Source: Oreocharis arfaki (lineage: Eukaryota; Chordata; Aves; Passeriformes; Paramythiidae). Taken from it: 64,000 nucleotides of DNA. Numbering within the stretch: position 1 is the first letter of the stretch; every line of letters starts with the position of its first letter. This document shows positions 44,101 through 59,100 of the stretch, in pieces. The notes below the pieces were generated by a model that was not told where the DNA came from, did no database searches, and was given only the letters and a program-made list of their open reading frames with translations. The position numbers were made by a program, and so were the translations under genes. The DNA is taken from NCBI GenBank assembly GCA_013398015.1, contig VZRR01007613.1:108884-172883 (forward strand), in the 5' to 3' direction.

Positions 44101-47100
44101 CTCTTTACACTAAGAGCTCAAAAGCAGGGTATTGGGAGTAGGGGTTTAATGTTGCTTTGCATTCCATTCGTTTTGAAGGAATTGCTTTGTGTTGATTATG
44201 AAATCTGGGCTGTGACGTTGTTCCAAGTACTGTAGCCTGGACCTTTTTTTCCTGGTGTTTTAAGAGGGAGGTTTTAAATTTAATTCCTTAATGACTTGCT
44301 GCTAGAAAGTTTAGGCATCCTCTCTGCTAATCTAATGGGCAGAAAAGACAGATTCCACAATCCTTCTTGGCATGGAGAACCGAGATATTTCATATGTCTG
44401 TCTATCAATCTCAGAGGAGTAATTGTGGAGTAAGGCACAGTTCTCCAAGTGAAACACTGCTAGATTTTGGTCTGTGAGCATTTCACTTCATTCACAGGGA
44501 CTCAATTTCATTTAGGGGTCAAAAGATGCTTCATAAATCTGATATGACATATTTAAATTCATAATGGCTCGTTCATACGCTGCATCCAGTACAAATCTTC
44601 CCTTTTGAAGGATGAATCTTTTTCCTAAGTTTCCTTACTCATAAAAGGCACATTCTAGCTGTGTTACATCAGGCTCCAGGTAACAATCCATGTGTTTGAA
44701 ATAAAGGGATTGCAGAGCTGTTAGTGTTATTGGTAATATTTTCTCTTCTGCAAATAAAGTCAGGTTGCAGTAGGTTCCAGAACCCACTGAAGCCAATGCT
44801 GGTTGCTGTGTGCTCTCTGCTGTGTCTTTAGCTTTGAGCTAAGGCCTGTGGCACTGCTGGGAGGATGAAATCATATCATTTTTCATCGGTTAGGGTAGCC
44901 CTTGGACTGCAGTCCTTCAGTCTGAAGTGTATTTACTTCAATAGTTTGGGCCTCAGTGGTTCATTTCTCCCCTGCAGGTGCAACAGTGATCAGAGAGCCT
45001 CGTTTGTCTGCCATCCTGAGAATCCTCATCTGTCTAGGTGGCATCATTTAGTCCCACTGTTTGCCAACGTTTCCTTCCCAGAGCTTCAGGAATCCAGTGG
45101 GTTTGACTTCTGCTCTCAGATGATTCTCTCTTCTCTCCCAAAGCCATTCTCTAGTGCTTGTCCCCCTTGAACCTCACAGTTCCCAGTTCAGATAGAGGAA
45201 GACTTCCAGATTTATTAGATAACAATTGATCTTCAGGGCTCATTGTTTACCCTGCCATTTGGGGAGCTATTTATTTTAAAAATAAATGAAGTTACCTCAC
45301 AAGTAGGGCCTAAAACTAAAGAACAAACTTTTGCCTTTATGATGGGGGAGTTTATGGCAGGAAGTCAAACCTGTCCTGTTGGACACTGTTAGAATAAGAC
45401 TTCTACATGTGGTTGAATTCGTCCACAATTCAACTGACAACTTGTGTATTTGTGGTCCAGCAATGTTCTCTTCCTGTCACTTTCAGGCCTCAAGCCTGGA
45501 TGCATGGGAATAGGAACCAGGAAAGGACCAGAGGTTGCTCACTGAGAGCTCTGAGGGTCAGTACCTTCTTGCAAGTGTCACAGCCTCGGCAGTTTCGCTG
45601 GCTGGTGAGGAATGGTGTGACTGCCTTTGGCTCATGATGGCCAAGCATGACAACCTTAAGCCACAACTCAGTGCCAGTTTGCTAATGACAAAATTTTTTT
45701 CCCAAAACATACTGAAATAGAGGGTTTGTGATCCATCTGCAGCATAACCGCAGCATAACAGTAGGGCTGAATTTAATGAGGGTTTATATCCCCTTCCTAA
45801 ATGTCTTCCAAAGCCAGTCTTTACTGCTCTTTTCGGTGTCGATCAGTTCAGCCGGAGCAAGAAATGTTTATGGCTTTCATGCAGTGCACTTATCACATTA
45901 ATAGTATAAGTAAAGCTCTATAGCTACTGTCTTGTAATTGAACCCCAAATATGTTCTAGCCTGGTTCCATTGTGAAGGAACTGATGTCCTTTTCCAGTGG
46001 GCAGATAGTTGAAATAAAGGATCTGTTCTCCCTCTCAGGAAGCCTCTCACATACGCAGGAACAACACAGTATTAGCTTAGAGCATATGGTTAAAATATTT
46101 TGTCCTTTTTGCTGCTTTACCTTGTTGATACTTTGTCTTGGGTAGGGTTATGTATTTATGTGCTCAAGAAACTGAGAGCTTTTGTGCCATAACAGGACAT
46201 ATTTGACTTTGCTGTCAACACCTGCAGCGGGTGATAGGTTATCTACAGATATCCACCACACACCGCTTCAATTTTTTTTTTTTTTTTTTTTTAAATTAGG
46301 TTAACCTGAAATGTTAGAAATTGATTCCTGGAGTCAGTGTCAGCTAAAGTGACAGTGGATCAAAGCTGTGAGACAAATTGCTCATCACAGTTCAGGGAGC
46401 TGACTCCTCTATGCAGGCAGCCGTACATCACTGGAGGCTCCTCATCCCCCCCCAGCTCTGCTCCACAACTGCTGCAATTGTTGCACGAGCTCATAGGTGG
46501 ATTTCTGTAAAATAAGCTCATTCTAAACACCCATCAGAGGCATTGCTGCGTCTTGGAACTGTTATTTGTTTGGTTGGGTTTGTTTCTTGTCACCCTGTTT
46601 AGAGCCTGTGTCACTATGCAACAGCCTGAACTATATAAACAATGATGTTAATCCATGAAAAATGAGAAATTAAACCTTGGCAGGATCCTAGTGATCCCTG
46701 TCCAGGTTCATCAGATGAAAGCTCTATTTTTCCTTTTTTTCTGACTCCTTCTAAAAGCTCAGAAGCACAACATTTGTTTAGTTTTGCTGTCTGACAGTCA
46801 GAAATCACTCTTGCTGATAGTGAGCTCGCTTCATCTTTTAGCGAAAGCAGATAAAAACATTTTTAAAAAAATCCCAAACCAACCCCCTAAAAACCTTTTC
46901 CAAACAGTCACCTTCCTGCTTCCATTAGCTCATCAGAAATGTTTGAATCCTTCCTTTTTGAGAAAGCTGCTTTCAGTGAAATATTGTGTATATAATTTTT
47001 TCCATTCAGGTATTTCCACTTCGAGCTGTTCTCGTAAATTAATGTTCGTTTTGATTATCTGTGTGAGATCTGGGTTGGTGTGTGGTGAGTCAGAGCAAGT

Positions 47101-50100
47101 TTGCTGTGTGACCTAGAGGCTCTCAGCACCCCTGGCTCGTCAGAGAAAGTGGAGAGAACGCAAGCCTTTGTGCCTTTGCTCTGAGGTCACCGAGGAGACA
47201 CCGCTGCTTGAAAACAGTGATTTAATGGCAATGTGACATCCAGCCTTAAAACTAAGGGGACACAAACTCGGAAATCAAAACAAAGGCAATGCTCACAGAG
47301 AATGGGCCACAGATGCAAGGCAGGCTGTGTGTGCAGCTGGCAGGGCCAGCACAAACTGCTGCTCAAAATAGCTGTCCTTCAGAAAGGCAAGTTTGATTGC
47401 GGCTTGTTCCCTCATTTATGTGTGAGCCCTTTAGCAGTTTCGACTGAACATCACTTACAAGAAGTGTAGGGTAATACCTAAATACTAATATATTTTAAAA
47501 TCACAGATAGGGCTTTGTTTGCAGATAACCAAACAACCCTATACCAGAATGTTAAGGAATATAAACTGATGTCCAGCCTGGCCGTGTGAGCCTGAATGCT
47601 GAAGTTTTAGTATAAATTACAAATATATAATAAAGAGAGATCATTTTTAGTTCTGTATGTTACATTTAAATTGTGTTCTTCATGTTACATTTAAAGCATG
47701 TATAGCTATAAAGGGTGATTTGGAGTTTGTACTACAGGATGTTCTGTAATCTTGCATAAAATGTAGCCACTAAGATCTTTTTCTCGACATGTTCATCTGT
47801 CTCATGTTTACTGTGGATGGAGTTGGTGCCAGCCAGTTTTTGGATACACACTCATTCTGCTGTTGCAATATGGACCATATTCATCCCTGTCAAAATACAT
47901 ATTCAAGTCAGGATTTTTATTCCAGCAGAGAATTTGACCCTTTGACAGAAATATGCTCAAGTGAAACTGAAGAGTGGCTCGGAACTTGCTTATCTTTTTG
48001 TTTGCCAGCTCCGTATTTTCAGTTTACTCAGAGAATGTGAATATTTCTCTAGAATGTGTTATTGGAAAAATATTGTAAGAAATATTTAAGCATTTTAATA
48101 TTCTTAGTCTTCAACTTACATCCCAACATGTACGTTTGTTTTAAGGAGGCAACAGGAGTGGATGCCTGGAAAAGTAACAGTGGAACCATCAGTCCCATAT
48201 TGGTGAAAAGATGACTTTTTTAGGGCTGGCAGATGCATTCACTTTACAGGTCATTAAATTTCTCATTATACAAACTCAATCATCTGAGTTTTTAAAATAG
48301 GTTTAGAATCTCAAAAAGATTAGACAGTGTGAAAGATAAATGCAGGAGTTGAAGTTTTGATAGACAAAACATAATTTGATAAATTCCGTAATGATCCTAC
48401 TACATTATTCTTGTTGTCTAACTCCTCCGTATGGAGGGTTGCAGTCTGACCTTAGGTATATCACTGCATGCAGAGTAGCACCAAACAGATTTTGTATTTG
48501 CCGATATGCTGAGAGATTCAGATTCATCTGCCCGTGTTCTTCGAGGAGAGAATCTGTAATTTGTGCATTAGGATATTGTCTATCTGGATGTGATGAGGAA
48601 ACTGCATCCTTTTAAAAGCATGTGTGTTCTGCTTACGGGGCTGGTTTCCCATCCCCAGTTCCTTCCAGAGGTGACTTTAACCATAATTAGTTGTTTTTTC
48701 TACCAGTGTTTTTTCTCCCCCTAAGCCAACTAAAAGACTTTTCTTTGGATCGAGGGAGTTCTGAGACCTGGTTTGTTTGAGATAATGTCTGTTACAAAGC
48801 ACAGCCAGCTCTTTCTTCCATGTGAATCTGTCATACTTGGCCAGCTGATGTTTGAGACAGTTATTCCAGGAAGCCTCTCATTGTATCTTTTTAATATGTT
48901 TTTCTTTGTTGTTGGGAGTAAAAATGATTTTTAGATTTTATGAAAAATGTTCACTTCTGTTTGCAGAATGAGTTTTTCTATTTGTGGACAAAACCAGTGG
49001 GGTGCTTGATGGTTGCTTCTAGGACCTCTCAGGGAATGCTTTTCTGTAGGAATGGGCTCAGTGATGACAATGGTTTTGGCCAAGAATCCATTTGCTCGCT
49101 AAGTGGGATACAGCAGCTTACAGGAAAAAGGACTCCAAAGCCCCTTTCTTTCACCTCAGGCCACATAGCACATCTCACTGCGTTGTCTGCATTGTGTTGG
49201 CACTTGGATATTTTTTTTCCCATTGTATGTTTGACAGTGAAATAGGAAGTAGTTCATCTTTCTGAGGGTTTTGTTTTTCTGGGCCAAGGATAGTACTTCT
49301 GTTACAAGTCAGCTCTGTTTCACTGAAAAATTAATAATGTTTTAGGCATGTCTGCACTTCAGTAAGACCTATGCAAAAACTGTAAGATGTATACTCCTAG
49401 GGGAAAAGATTGTGTTGTAATATCAAATTTTCACTTATTTTGAAATTCTGGCTAATATGACTGTGGTTTTGGACACCAAAGATGCTCCGTTTGCAGGTTT
49501 GATCCCTGTGTGAAGGACCTATAAAAGCTAGTGCTCAGTTACAGGCCAGCTTAATGCTACTTTGTTGGTGCTGTAAAATTTAGTTTCTGCTACAATTTCA
49601 TCTCACAGCTGTACTGCGAAGGGCATAAAGCAGATGATCACTGTCAGACACCTCGTGAGGAGCTGGTGAATAGGTCAGCTGAGCCAGCCATCCCAGCATA
49701 TGTGCTGTGAATGTAGATGCAAGATCCTGGAGATGGAAAATGAGCAAGAGGGAGTCTGCTTCCCTCCAAGAAAAAATCCAAGCAAAGGTCACATCAGAGT
49801 GAAATTTCATTTACTCAGCCGATAAAATGAACATATTTTCCTGCTCACATGTAGGTGCCAAGACTTTTAGAGAAACCGTTTGAAATTCTGAAGATCTTAA
49901 GGTCCCCGAGGAGCTGCGATAAGAAAAAGGCAGAGGGCGAGGTGTCGACAGCACATCTGAAATCTGCTTTAACCCCAGTGCCCAGCAGCCACATGAGGAA
50001 CGGTTGTGGAATGTTGAACTGAAACGTGACTGAGGAGAGAGGAGGAGGTTCAGCAATCTGTGTCCTCTCATGCTCCTCTGTGACAGGGACAAATGCTGGA

Positions 50101-53100
50101 ACATTCAGTCAGGCTGTGTGAGGGGATGTGGGGCTTCCATGCTGAGCTGGAGGGTTTTGTTCCACTGCCCTGCTTGGAATACCCGGAACGAGGCACTTGT
50201 CCTGTTCCACCCTCATTCTTCAGAGAGACAAAGAGGATAATGCCACACTGCTGCTGTGAGGATTCATGTCTTAAAGGTGCTGAACTGCTAAACTACGGTG
50301 GGAGTGCGGACCATGTATTATGAATTAATTATTAAAGATAGACAGAGCCTTCACCGCTGCTGGATGCCAGTGCAGCCCCTGCAGCCTCTCCATCTCTGCC
50401 TTGCCAGAGGATTCTGTCCCGTTCAGCCCTGCTTAGCTGCACACACACGACCTCTGGGTGTGTCAGACCTGGGAACGAAGCCAAGGGAGAGGTATGATCT
50501 TGCTCTGGTTTATTAACACACTGGCAAGATTAAGCGCTTGCCTTAAACTCAGACAGTAAAGAATTCCTACAGTGGTGTTCAGTAAATAAAAGCCAGCATG
50601 GGAGAAGCCATGGGGGTTCAGGAGGAAACGAGAAGTCTTGTGGATTTTTCTTCCTGATTCCTGAGTAATGATGGGACATTTTGGAAGTGAACAACATAGT
50701 GAAGTGTTAACAGTCTTCACAGCTGAGAACAGTGAGAAGTGGCCAAAAACAACCATTAACTTCTGCATGTACTCTTTGTTTATTGAACTAATACCCTTCA
50801 CACTCTTCTTTCTCTCTCTCTTTTTTTTTGTTTGTTTTGTTTTTCGGTTTTTTTGTTTTTTAATTTGGTAAGAGAAGTGCTCTGATTGTCCTTACCATGG
50901 CTGGGTTTTAGTTTTGTGCTGCTTTTCAACTTTGGTGTTCTTTGTCCTCTACCAGGTGGCACTCATCAGGCTCTTTATTCCATGCTTCTTATTGATTGGT
51001 CAAAAGCAATTAAAGAGATAATTTGTTCTCAATCACATTTCCTTGAATTTCCTGGGGCTGGTAACTCTGCTCTCCAGCTGTGTCTTCCCCCAATTCTTTT
51101 TCAAATTAACTTTGCTTTCACTCTGAAATAAAACAGAATAACATGTTCTTTTTCTGTTTGCTGCTTTTGGATTGAATAGAGAGTCTGTGCTGTAGCAGAT
51201 ATTGATCTGATAATTTTATTAGGTACTCCTGCCTTGGTTCATGAACTCTCGTGTTTTTAGCATAACATTGAAATAAGAAATCCTGTGTTAGACAAGCAGA
51301 AGTAAGAAACAAATTTGAAAATATATGTTTATGGATGTTCTTGCTTTCTGAGTGTCCATTGTGCCTGAAGGACTCTTTTCAGCACTTTTGTAATCTACTT
51401 TGAACTCTAACAGCAAGGGGGAAGTGAGCAGAATTATGGTGCAGATGGGGTTTTCTTCTTCTCTGTTTAACAGTGATTGAATTAATTTCTAGTAGAATGG
51501 ATTTTTGGCAATCGAGAATGGCTTTGGGACATTTGGCATTCTGGGAGATTTGGCAAGACCATTTGTAATTCTGACTTAAGTAGGGGGGAAATATCTAGAA
51601 AACCCTGCCCTAGCTAAGGCTGAGCAATATTGTCATTGCCAGTATGCAACCAAAAATGTGCAAAAAGGGCTTTGGGAGGGTTGCAAATGTCTAAGTTACA
51701 GGCAGCATGTGCAGAGACCACGTGAATGACAGAAGCAGAAAACAAAGATAGGTGGTATAGAGAGACGTCATACCTAAGTGGAAACTTTTTTTTCTTCCTT
51801 ATTTGTACAGACTTCTAAGGACGTATTTTAAAATTTTTAAATCTGAATGAAAAGAGCTTACAAAGACTATAAAGATGGCAGATAAAATTATGTAGTTGGT
51901 TAAAGGGTTAAAAATTCCTGTAGGGTAAATGCACTGATAGCAATAATTCGGCACCTGTGATTAATTTGATCCATTTATTTTACAAAACTTGCCAGCCTTA
52001 CCAGAATTAGTAAATATTCATTGGAAACAAGAAAATAAAAAGAAGATTTCTCACGGGAATATGAGAAACGGAAGCAAATGGATGGAATAAACAAAACTAA
52101 GCTATTAAAGCTGGTTTTGTTGTGAAAACAACAGGGTTTTTTTTCTGTACAGGTGCTTTCCATCACCATAACATCAGAATGCTTTGTGGATGTTTATGGA
52201 AGCGAAGTGTTTTATTTCCCATTCCAGGCACAGGAAGTGGAGACACAACGAGCTGTGGAACTCATTGCAGTCAAGAAAAGACCTCTGCTAGCTGGGATAA
52301 GGTGCTAAATGTTTTATTTAGGGTGTCAGAGGAAATTCCTGACAGAGATGAAATTGAATCTATTTATTCCGAGTTCCCTCCTCATGCCCTCACTAGCAGG
52401 CAACATTCGTCTGACTTCTGAGCTGCCTCCTTCCGTTTGGCAGACGTGTCTCTGTTGACGGTAACATGTTCATTGGAGCGCAAGGGAGACCCAGCAGGAC
52501 TGGAACTGCCGTGCTCATTAAAACTACTCATGGAAAAACAACGGGATGAGGCCCCTTTCCGTGGGTGCCGGCACCGTTCCGACCGGAGCAGCAGCTCTTA
52601 CCAAGCGCTCCCCTTGGCCCTTGAGATCCTCAGCGGCAAAGTGCTTTGCGTTATTGATGTGGTACAGCACAGCCTTAACAAAGCACGTGTCTTGTCTTTG
52701 TTGCAGAGTAGGTGTGGCTTTTTTCCTGAGTACTAAAATGGTGTTACTCTGAAAGAAATCTGAATTTTCTGCAGTCTATTCCTTGTCACATCCTTTGTCT
52801 TGGAGCCTCTTGTGTTTAATTGAAAATTCTCTTCTGGTCCTGATATCTGTTCCGTGTTCCCACTTTCTAGCGAGAGGGCAGGAAGGGTTAGTACCGAGCA
52901 GCAGCAATGAAAGAGGAAATAGGGAAAAAAAATTCCTGGGTGCTTGGCTAGAATACCGTCTTTAAGGTTCAACATCTAGAATCCTGCCTGCAGAACTGCA
53001 TCAGTCATCTCTGCATGTGGTGCTTTACAAAAGCTGCCTAAACATTTTCATAAAATCAAAAAATCCTGCATTTGGATGACTAAATGTTGGCTCGTGATGA

Positions 53101-56100
53101 GGCTGTGATAATTTATTTTCATCAAAACACGTTCAGTTTGCAAATGTTATCATAATACTCCTGGTTGAGTGATATATTATAAGGAAGAAGAGTGCAATAG
53201 GTGTGTCAATCTGCTAGTTTTGACACAACATATAAACTTAATGAGTTACCCAGAATGAAAAGACTTCATTAATTCAGAGGTTCTTTCACCAGCTTAAACA
53301 AACAAACAAATTGGAAAAATCTCAAAACTTACAGAATGACATCTGCAAAGATGACAGTTGTGTGACATGGGGATAATGTTAATAAAAGTCACTTTGAATG
53401 GATTTGTCAGAATTGAACAGTTTTTAATCTCCAGAATTATCTAGAAGAGAAAGTAGAAGTATTTGGGAATTGTCAGGGTGAAATCTAGAGTCTGCAGAAG
53501 GGGGGTTTGACTGAAACAAGTAGGTTTTTTTTCATCCAAAAATACTTCAAGAGCCTGCAATTTCTTTTCTAGAGGTGAGGAGGTCACTGGAGGAATTATC
53601 TAAGGCAGGGAGCAGGAATGCCAGGGCTTCCTGTGTGCTCTGGTCGCCTTCGGGTCCTTTGGAGTGGAGCCCTGGATGATCAGAGGGCATCGAGCTCCAC
53701 CTGCTGCAGCAGCACTGCAGCTTGGCTGCCTCGCTCTCACCTGCAGCTGCCGAATTCCACCTCAAAAATGACCATAATCATTCTCACAGACGACTTTCAG
53801 GTCGTTTCCTTATGTAATCTCACTTTATGATGATGTCTCATGTATTACTTTGTGATTTTTCTAAAATTTTTTTTTTTTTACATATGGAGTAGCATGAGTT
53901 GTTTTTTTTTTTTTTACATCACTATAATGAAAGCAGGAAATGATCACTGCAACAGGCTTAAAGCAAATTAGATGAGCTATAATGAAAGTCTTCTTAATTT
54001 GAAAACACTGAAAAAACCCCACCAACACGCAAGCCGCAAAGACTGTTCAGATTGTCACAATAATGTATTGCTGAGTTTAACAAATGAGACATTCCAGCAA
54101 CGTTTTCTGGTTTTATATCTGCATGGCAAATTAAAAAGAGAGTTCTGTTGTCCTAAGATTACACCCCGTTTTAAGCTCGGATTGCACCTTTTCAATACAT
54201 GACACTGCAATGACAGATGATGCTGCAGGAAAGGAAGCTTTTCCCTTCTGTTTCCCGAGAGGAAAGTGATGGAATCACACCCTGAGTGCCTGAGGGGAGG
54301 GGATGGAGTGACCCCTCCCTGACCAAGGCTGGGCAGGTTCACAGCTCTTGCTTTTTCCCAGGGCCTGGCAGAGCTCCTTGGCCAGAGGCAAGAGAAAAGG
54401 AAATGTTGTGCCTGAGAGAACAAATTTTCAATCTCTGTGGCGTGAAACACTTTAAAGGATTGTGGTTTAACATCTCTGGACCGTGCCCGTAGTCACAATG
54501 CCGGTGCTTTCCCACCATAGAAACCTGAGGGCTCCGATCTTGCCCACCCTTCCTCCCCCTCAGTGGGGAGCAATCCTGAAAGACTCTTAATTTGCTTTAA
54601 ATGTGTCATCAGGGGTAGAACTAATGCTACCTGGCTGCTGTCAACACTTCGCTTTTCCTGAAAAACAAAACCAAGTAAGTGTCATGAACAAAGCAGAGTG
54701 GAAATTCCCTGTTCCTGGGAGTATCCAAGTCAGGTGTCTTCTAATATTTTCTTTAAATACGATGTGTGCAATTTTAAAAAAAAAAAAACAAACAACAAAG
54801 CAAGTCCCGTCAGTGTCAGTCTGTTCCATGCTGTTCCTGTGGCAGACATGATGAGAAAGCTGGCACAAGTTCATGGATTTTGGGGGTGTTGTTATATTTT
54901 TTGCGATGGGATGGTGCTGAGGGGGTGGTGTTCCAGATTACAGACATGCCAGGGAAGACAGCCTTGAGGAAATTGTAACCGAAAAGGAGAAAAAAGATCA
55001 AAGGGTATTCAAATACTTAGAATTTATTGGATTTTTCACTGAACTCTCAAAAGCCATGCCCCCTGATACAAGTTGAATACTGTCCAAAATATAAAAACTT
55101 CAGTTTTAAAAACCAATTTGCTTCTGAAGCAACTTCTCTGGAGGTGTTCCACTTGCAACCACCTGTTCCATCCACCTGGCACCTTTCTGCCTTCAGGAGT
55201 ACTGTGAAATTTAGAAGGGCTTATGAGAGGAAATAATTATTTGTCTTTTAGCATTATTTATGGATACACCAGTTACGTTCTTGGGTGTACAAGAACGAAG
55301 TTAAAAATATTTAAGTTTTTATGCTGGGAATAATTTTTTTAAAAAATGTTTTGTCTGGTAACTCATTTCTAAAATCCAGTCTACTTTTGAGAGCCTTTTT
55401 TCACAGATGAAGACATTAGATATTCTAAACCTGCTGTTTATTACAAATTGTTACAATAAATAACTTTGATCCCTGTAAAAAAAAATAGGCCAAATAGCGA
55501 TTATTAAAATTTATGTAATGACAAATACAAAATTTTTATTTTCCTTACAGTCCAGTTTAAGAGACTCTCCATGCTGATTGTGTCCAGTAATCTCTGGTTG
55601 GCATTTCCAGCAGGTGAAGGCTGGGTGCCCACTGAGGCTTTTCAGCAGCTCTTGCTTGGTGTGTGAACAAGTTCAGTCACTGCTCCTTACATTTTTAACC
55701 TTCGTTCTGCTGAAATCCTTGATAGGAACACAAATTTGGAAGGAGTTTTATGCCTTTCCAAGTCAAGATTCCAAAGAGCAAAATATTCCCCTCCAATTTT
55801 TTTTGAAGCACCTGGATGTTCTCAGGCTTTGCTCTGTTTTGCAAAAGCCACGGAGCAGAGCAAGTGTTCCATCCACAGCTCTGAGCCTGCTGGGCCCTCT
55901 TTTTTGTGCATTTGCTCTACCTCGAGTACATGGACGTGAATTCTGAGGGCCCTCAGCCTTGGATTGCTTGGAACCAGCCCTTTGATCTAAAACCAGTGCA
56001 GGAAGGAATTACCGTTTTCATGTTCTTTTTAGCCTCAACTCCAGACACAGCTGAGCGATCTGAAGTCTTTTATTAATCTACCTGTATAATTTTTTAAATG

Positions 56101-59100
56101 GGCAGGAATGTGTCTTTTTTTTTCCCTCTTCAATAAATTGATGGTTGAGGGAGTTCCAAAATCGTGCTTGTGTCTGACTTGAGGGCTTTTTACGGGTCTG
56201 TGCCTTCCTTGGGGGTGGAAGCACAGACCTAGAACAGAGGTTTATGAGAGAGTGTATCTTCAGGGAAGAGCAGTTACAAGTAAGTAATTTTCTAGTCCTG
56301 GGTTTGGAAATTGGATATTCTTTTTTATGTTAGACACAGTAGTCTGTATAACAGTCTCCCAAGAGAAAAGTTACATTTCTTAAGCATTTAAGCATAATAA
56401 TTTATAAAGCATACCTGCGTGTTGTACAGGTACTTCCTATGGGAATCGATTTGTGCACCAAAAATATTTGCTGGCATACGAAGTTTTTCTACACCAGACT
56501 GGTAGAGAAACTTTTGCTCCAGTTTGCATCTTGGTAGAAAAATTTATTTGCACCGCTTCATTTTGAAAATTATGCGTAAGTTTTGTAGTTTGTTAATCCA
56601 TGAACGCTCACAGCAGCCATTCTTTAAGTTTAGGCCATTGAAAAAGCTCTTCTCCCTGCCTGGTAATTTCATGAAGGTAGTGGTTGCTCAACTTCCTGCA
56701 AGATCTCTGTCAAACTTGAACTCAGACTTGTTTCCATGCTTGTGAGACGACACCATGCTGTCACAGGTGATGACCAGCTCAGAAAATATTTGGTAATTGA
56801 AGCTGAACCCTGAGACTGCACATACCTTCTCTGTGCTGAGCTGTTCTTAATTAAGGCTGTAATGTTTATTTTCAATTTGGTGACTTTCAATCTGATCCAC
56901 AGGAATTAGGGAAAAGGCTCTTCCCCTTTAGAGAACTGGGAATGGATCTGAGCCAAGGGAAGGAACCCAAAGCACACGGAAACTTCAGCCAGGCAAGGCT
57001 GTACGAGGTTGTACATTCTTTTCCTAGAAACCATCTTCTATTGCCACTAGACACAAGAAACTTCTGGTCCAGCCAGACATTTCTTATGGTCTCATTTAAA
57101 TAAACAAATGAACATTAGAAACCAAGCAAGCAAACGGAACAAAAAACCCACACGCAGGGAGGTCTATTGAGAGCAGGCCTCGGCAGAGTACGCTCCCATT
57201 TAGGCACTTGTACTCCTAATATGTAAAAATGTGTTGTCACCCAGGTGTCACCACTGCCACTGCAGGTCCTGCTGAAGCTGTCAGTACCGAGGCTTCGTTC
57301 TGCTTTTCTGTGGCACTCACGAGTTCTGATTGCACTCCAAACTTGCCTACAGAGACCGCTCACTCTGTTTACTGAGAATTCCTTTGAACACTTGCTGAAC
57401 TGCATAGTAAGCCTAACAGTAGGTGACTCTAGCGTTTCCTAAATTTTTCTGGAGACTTCTGACTTTGTTGATGAAAGTGTTAATCTAAGGAAAGAGATTC
57501 ATCTGCAATTGAACAGCAAAGAGTACAAAAAGATGATTTTCATCTGCCAGGGCTTACTTACAGCCTGCTGCAAATAAAGCTGACAAATTACCCCTGCCAG
57601 CCCCAGCAGGGTACAAATTACACGAGCTTACAAGCTTCTGAGACTTTAGGTCCTTGAAGAGCATTCACTAGGGAAAAGTAGTTGAATTAAAACAAGCAGC
57701 AATAAGACACATCTATACAAAAACTTAATAATTAGGTTAAATCTAAGCAAATGTGGCAGTCAAGACAACATGTGATATTGTATCAGCATACGTTGAAGAA
57801 AAATTAAGCTCGTGCATTGTATGAGATTAACTGCATAAAAGTCAAGGAAATTAAAGCAGCTTCTTTGCATGTACTGCTGTAGAGAAATCAGAGCCTTACA
57901 TTTCACAATAAAGTGAAATTTATGTTGTTTAAATGTTCCCAAATTTTTTTATGTGGGAGCAATTTCTAAATTTTATACTATTTACTTTTGGTAACATTAG
58001 ATTTCACATACTTCCCTTCTTATCCATCTCTGCCCCCAATTATCTTGATTATTCACTTAGTCAAATGAATCAGTTTTAGTGGATTTTCCCTTGATAAACT
58101 TGACTGAAAATAGTAATAAACTGTAAACAAAATAATAAATCCTATGTATTTTGAAGGCTGGATAAGCCATTTTAGTAAAGCACGACTTCGTTTTGCCATA
58201 AATGCGCTGTTAGTTATGTTTGCCTGCAATCATTATTCTCTGCTAAGTTTCAGAGGGATTGTCTCCTCGAGGTCAAGTTAAAGTTCTTTTGGCGATAACC
58301 TGCCAAAGATCACTTCACTTCTTGATCCACGAGTTGCAGGTGCTTGGAGCTTGCTTTTGGTTGCTTTGCATCCTTTATTTTCAAACGAGTAGGAGTAAAA
58401 ATAGCTGCAAGTCTTCTGTAGGATGCAAATCACCCTCATTTAATTGGTATTAAAAGACTTGCTTGGCTTAAATAGTAACACATTGATTTGTAGGCATTTA
58501 GATGAAGCAGGATGGACCACTCATTTCAATGCAAATTACAGGTGTTTTACACATAGGTAATATTTGTTCTTACCATTTAAATTGAATTATTTGTTATTTT
58601 AAAAAATCTTATTACCACTCTCTTACATTTTTAGGAATGCTACTCTGATAAATCTTTTAATGCCTAGTACTCAAGTATGTGCAAGCATTGTCCTATTCAT
58701 CTCTGCAGCACTGATAGGTATTAAGTGGATAAATATTATTACTCTCAGAGCTAAATTATGAAAGTCAAATTGGAGATGTAAGATTAACACTTTTACAGCT
58801 GCAATTGGAACTTTGGGTGTCTCAGGGAAGTAAATACCCTACTCACCTTACTTATTCCTCTAGACTTCAGTGCTGCCTATGTTCCTCTGATTTTATTTCT
58901 AATTTCAAAATTGACCTACTGAATTAGAATCTCCAGGGAAAGACTTTCTGTGAGCTGCAGTCCATTACTCTGGGGGAGTGCAGTTGTTCGCTCTAACAGA
59001 TGGACTGGTTAGCTTGATTTTACTGAAGGTACTTGTTTTCTGTGCCACATTACGATAAATGCAGATTCGCCTTCCACTGAATTTTTTAATGGCAATGCAA

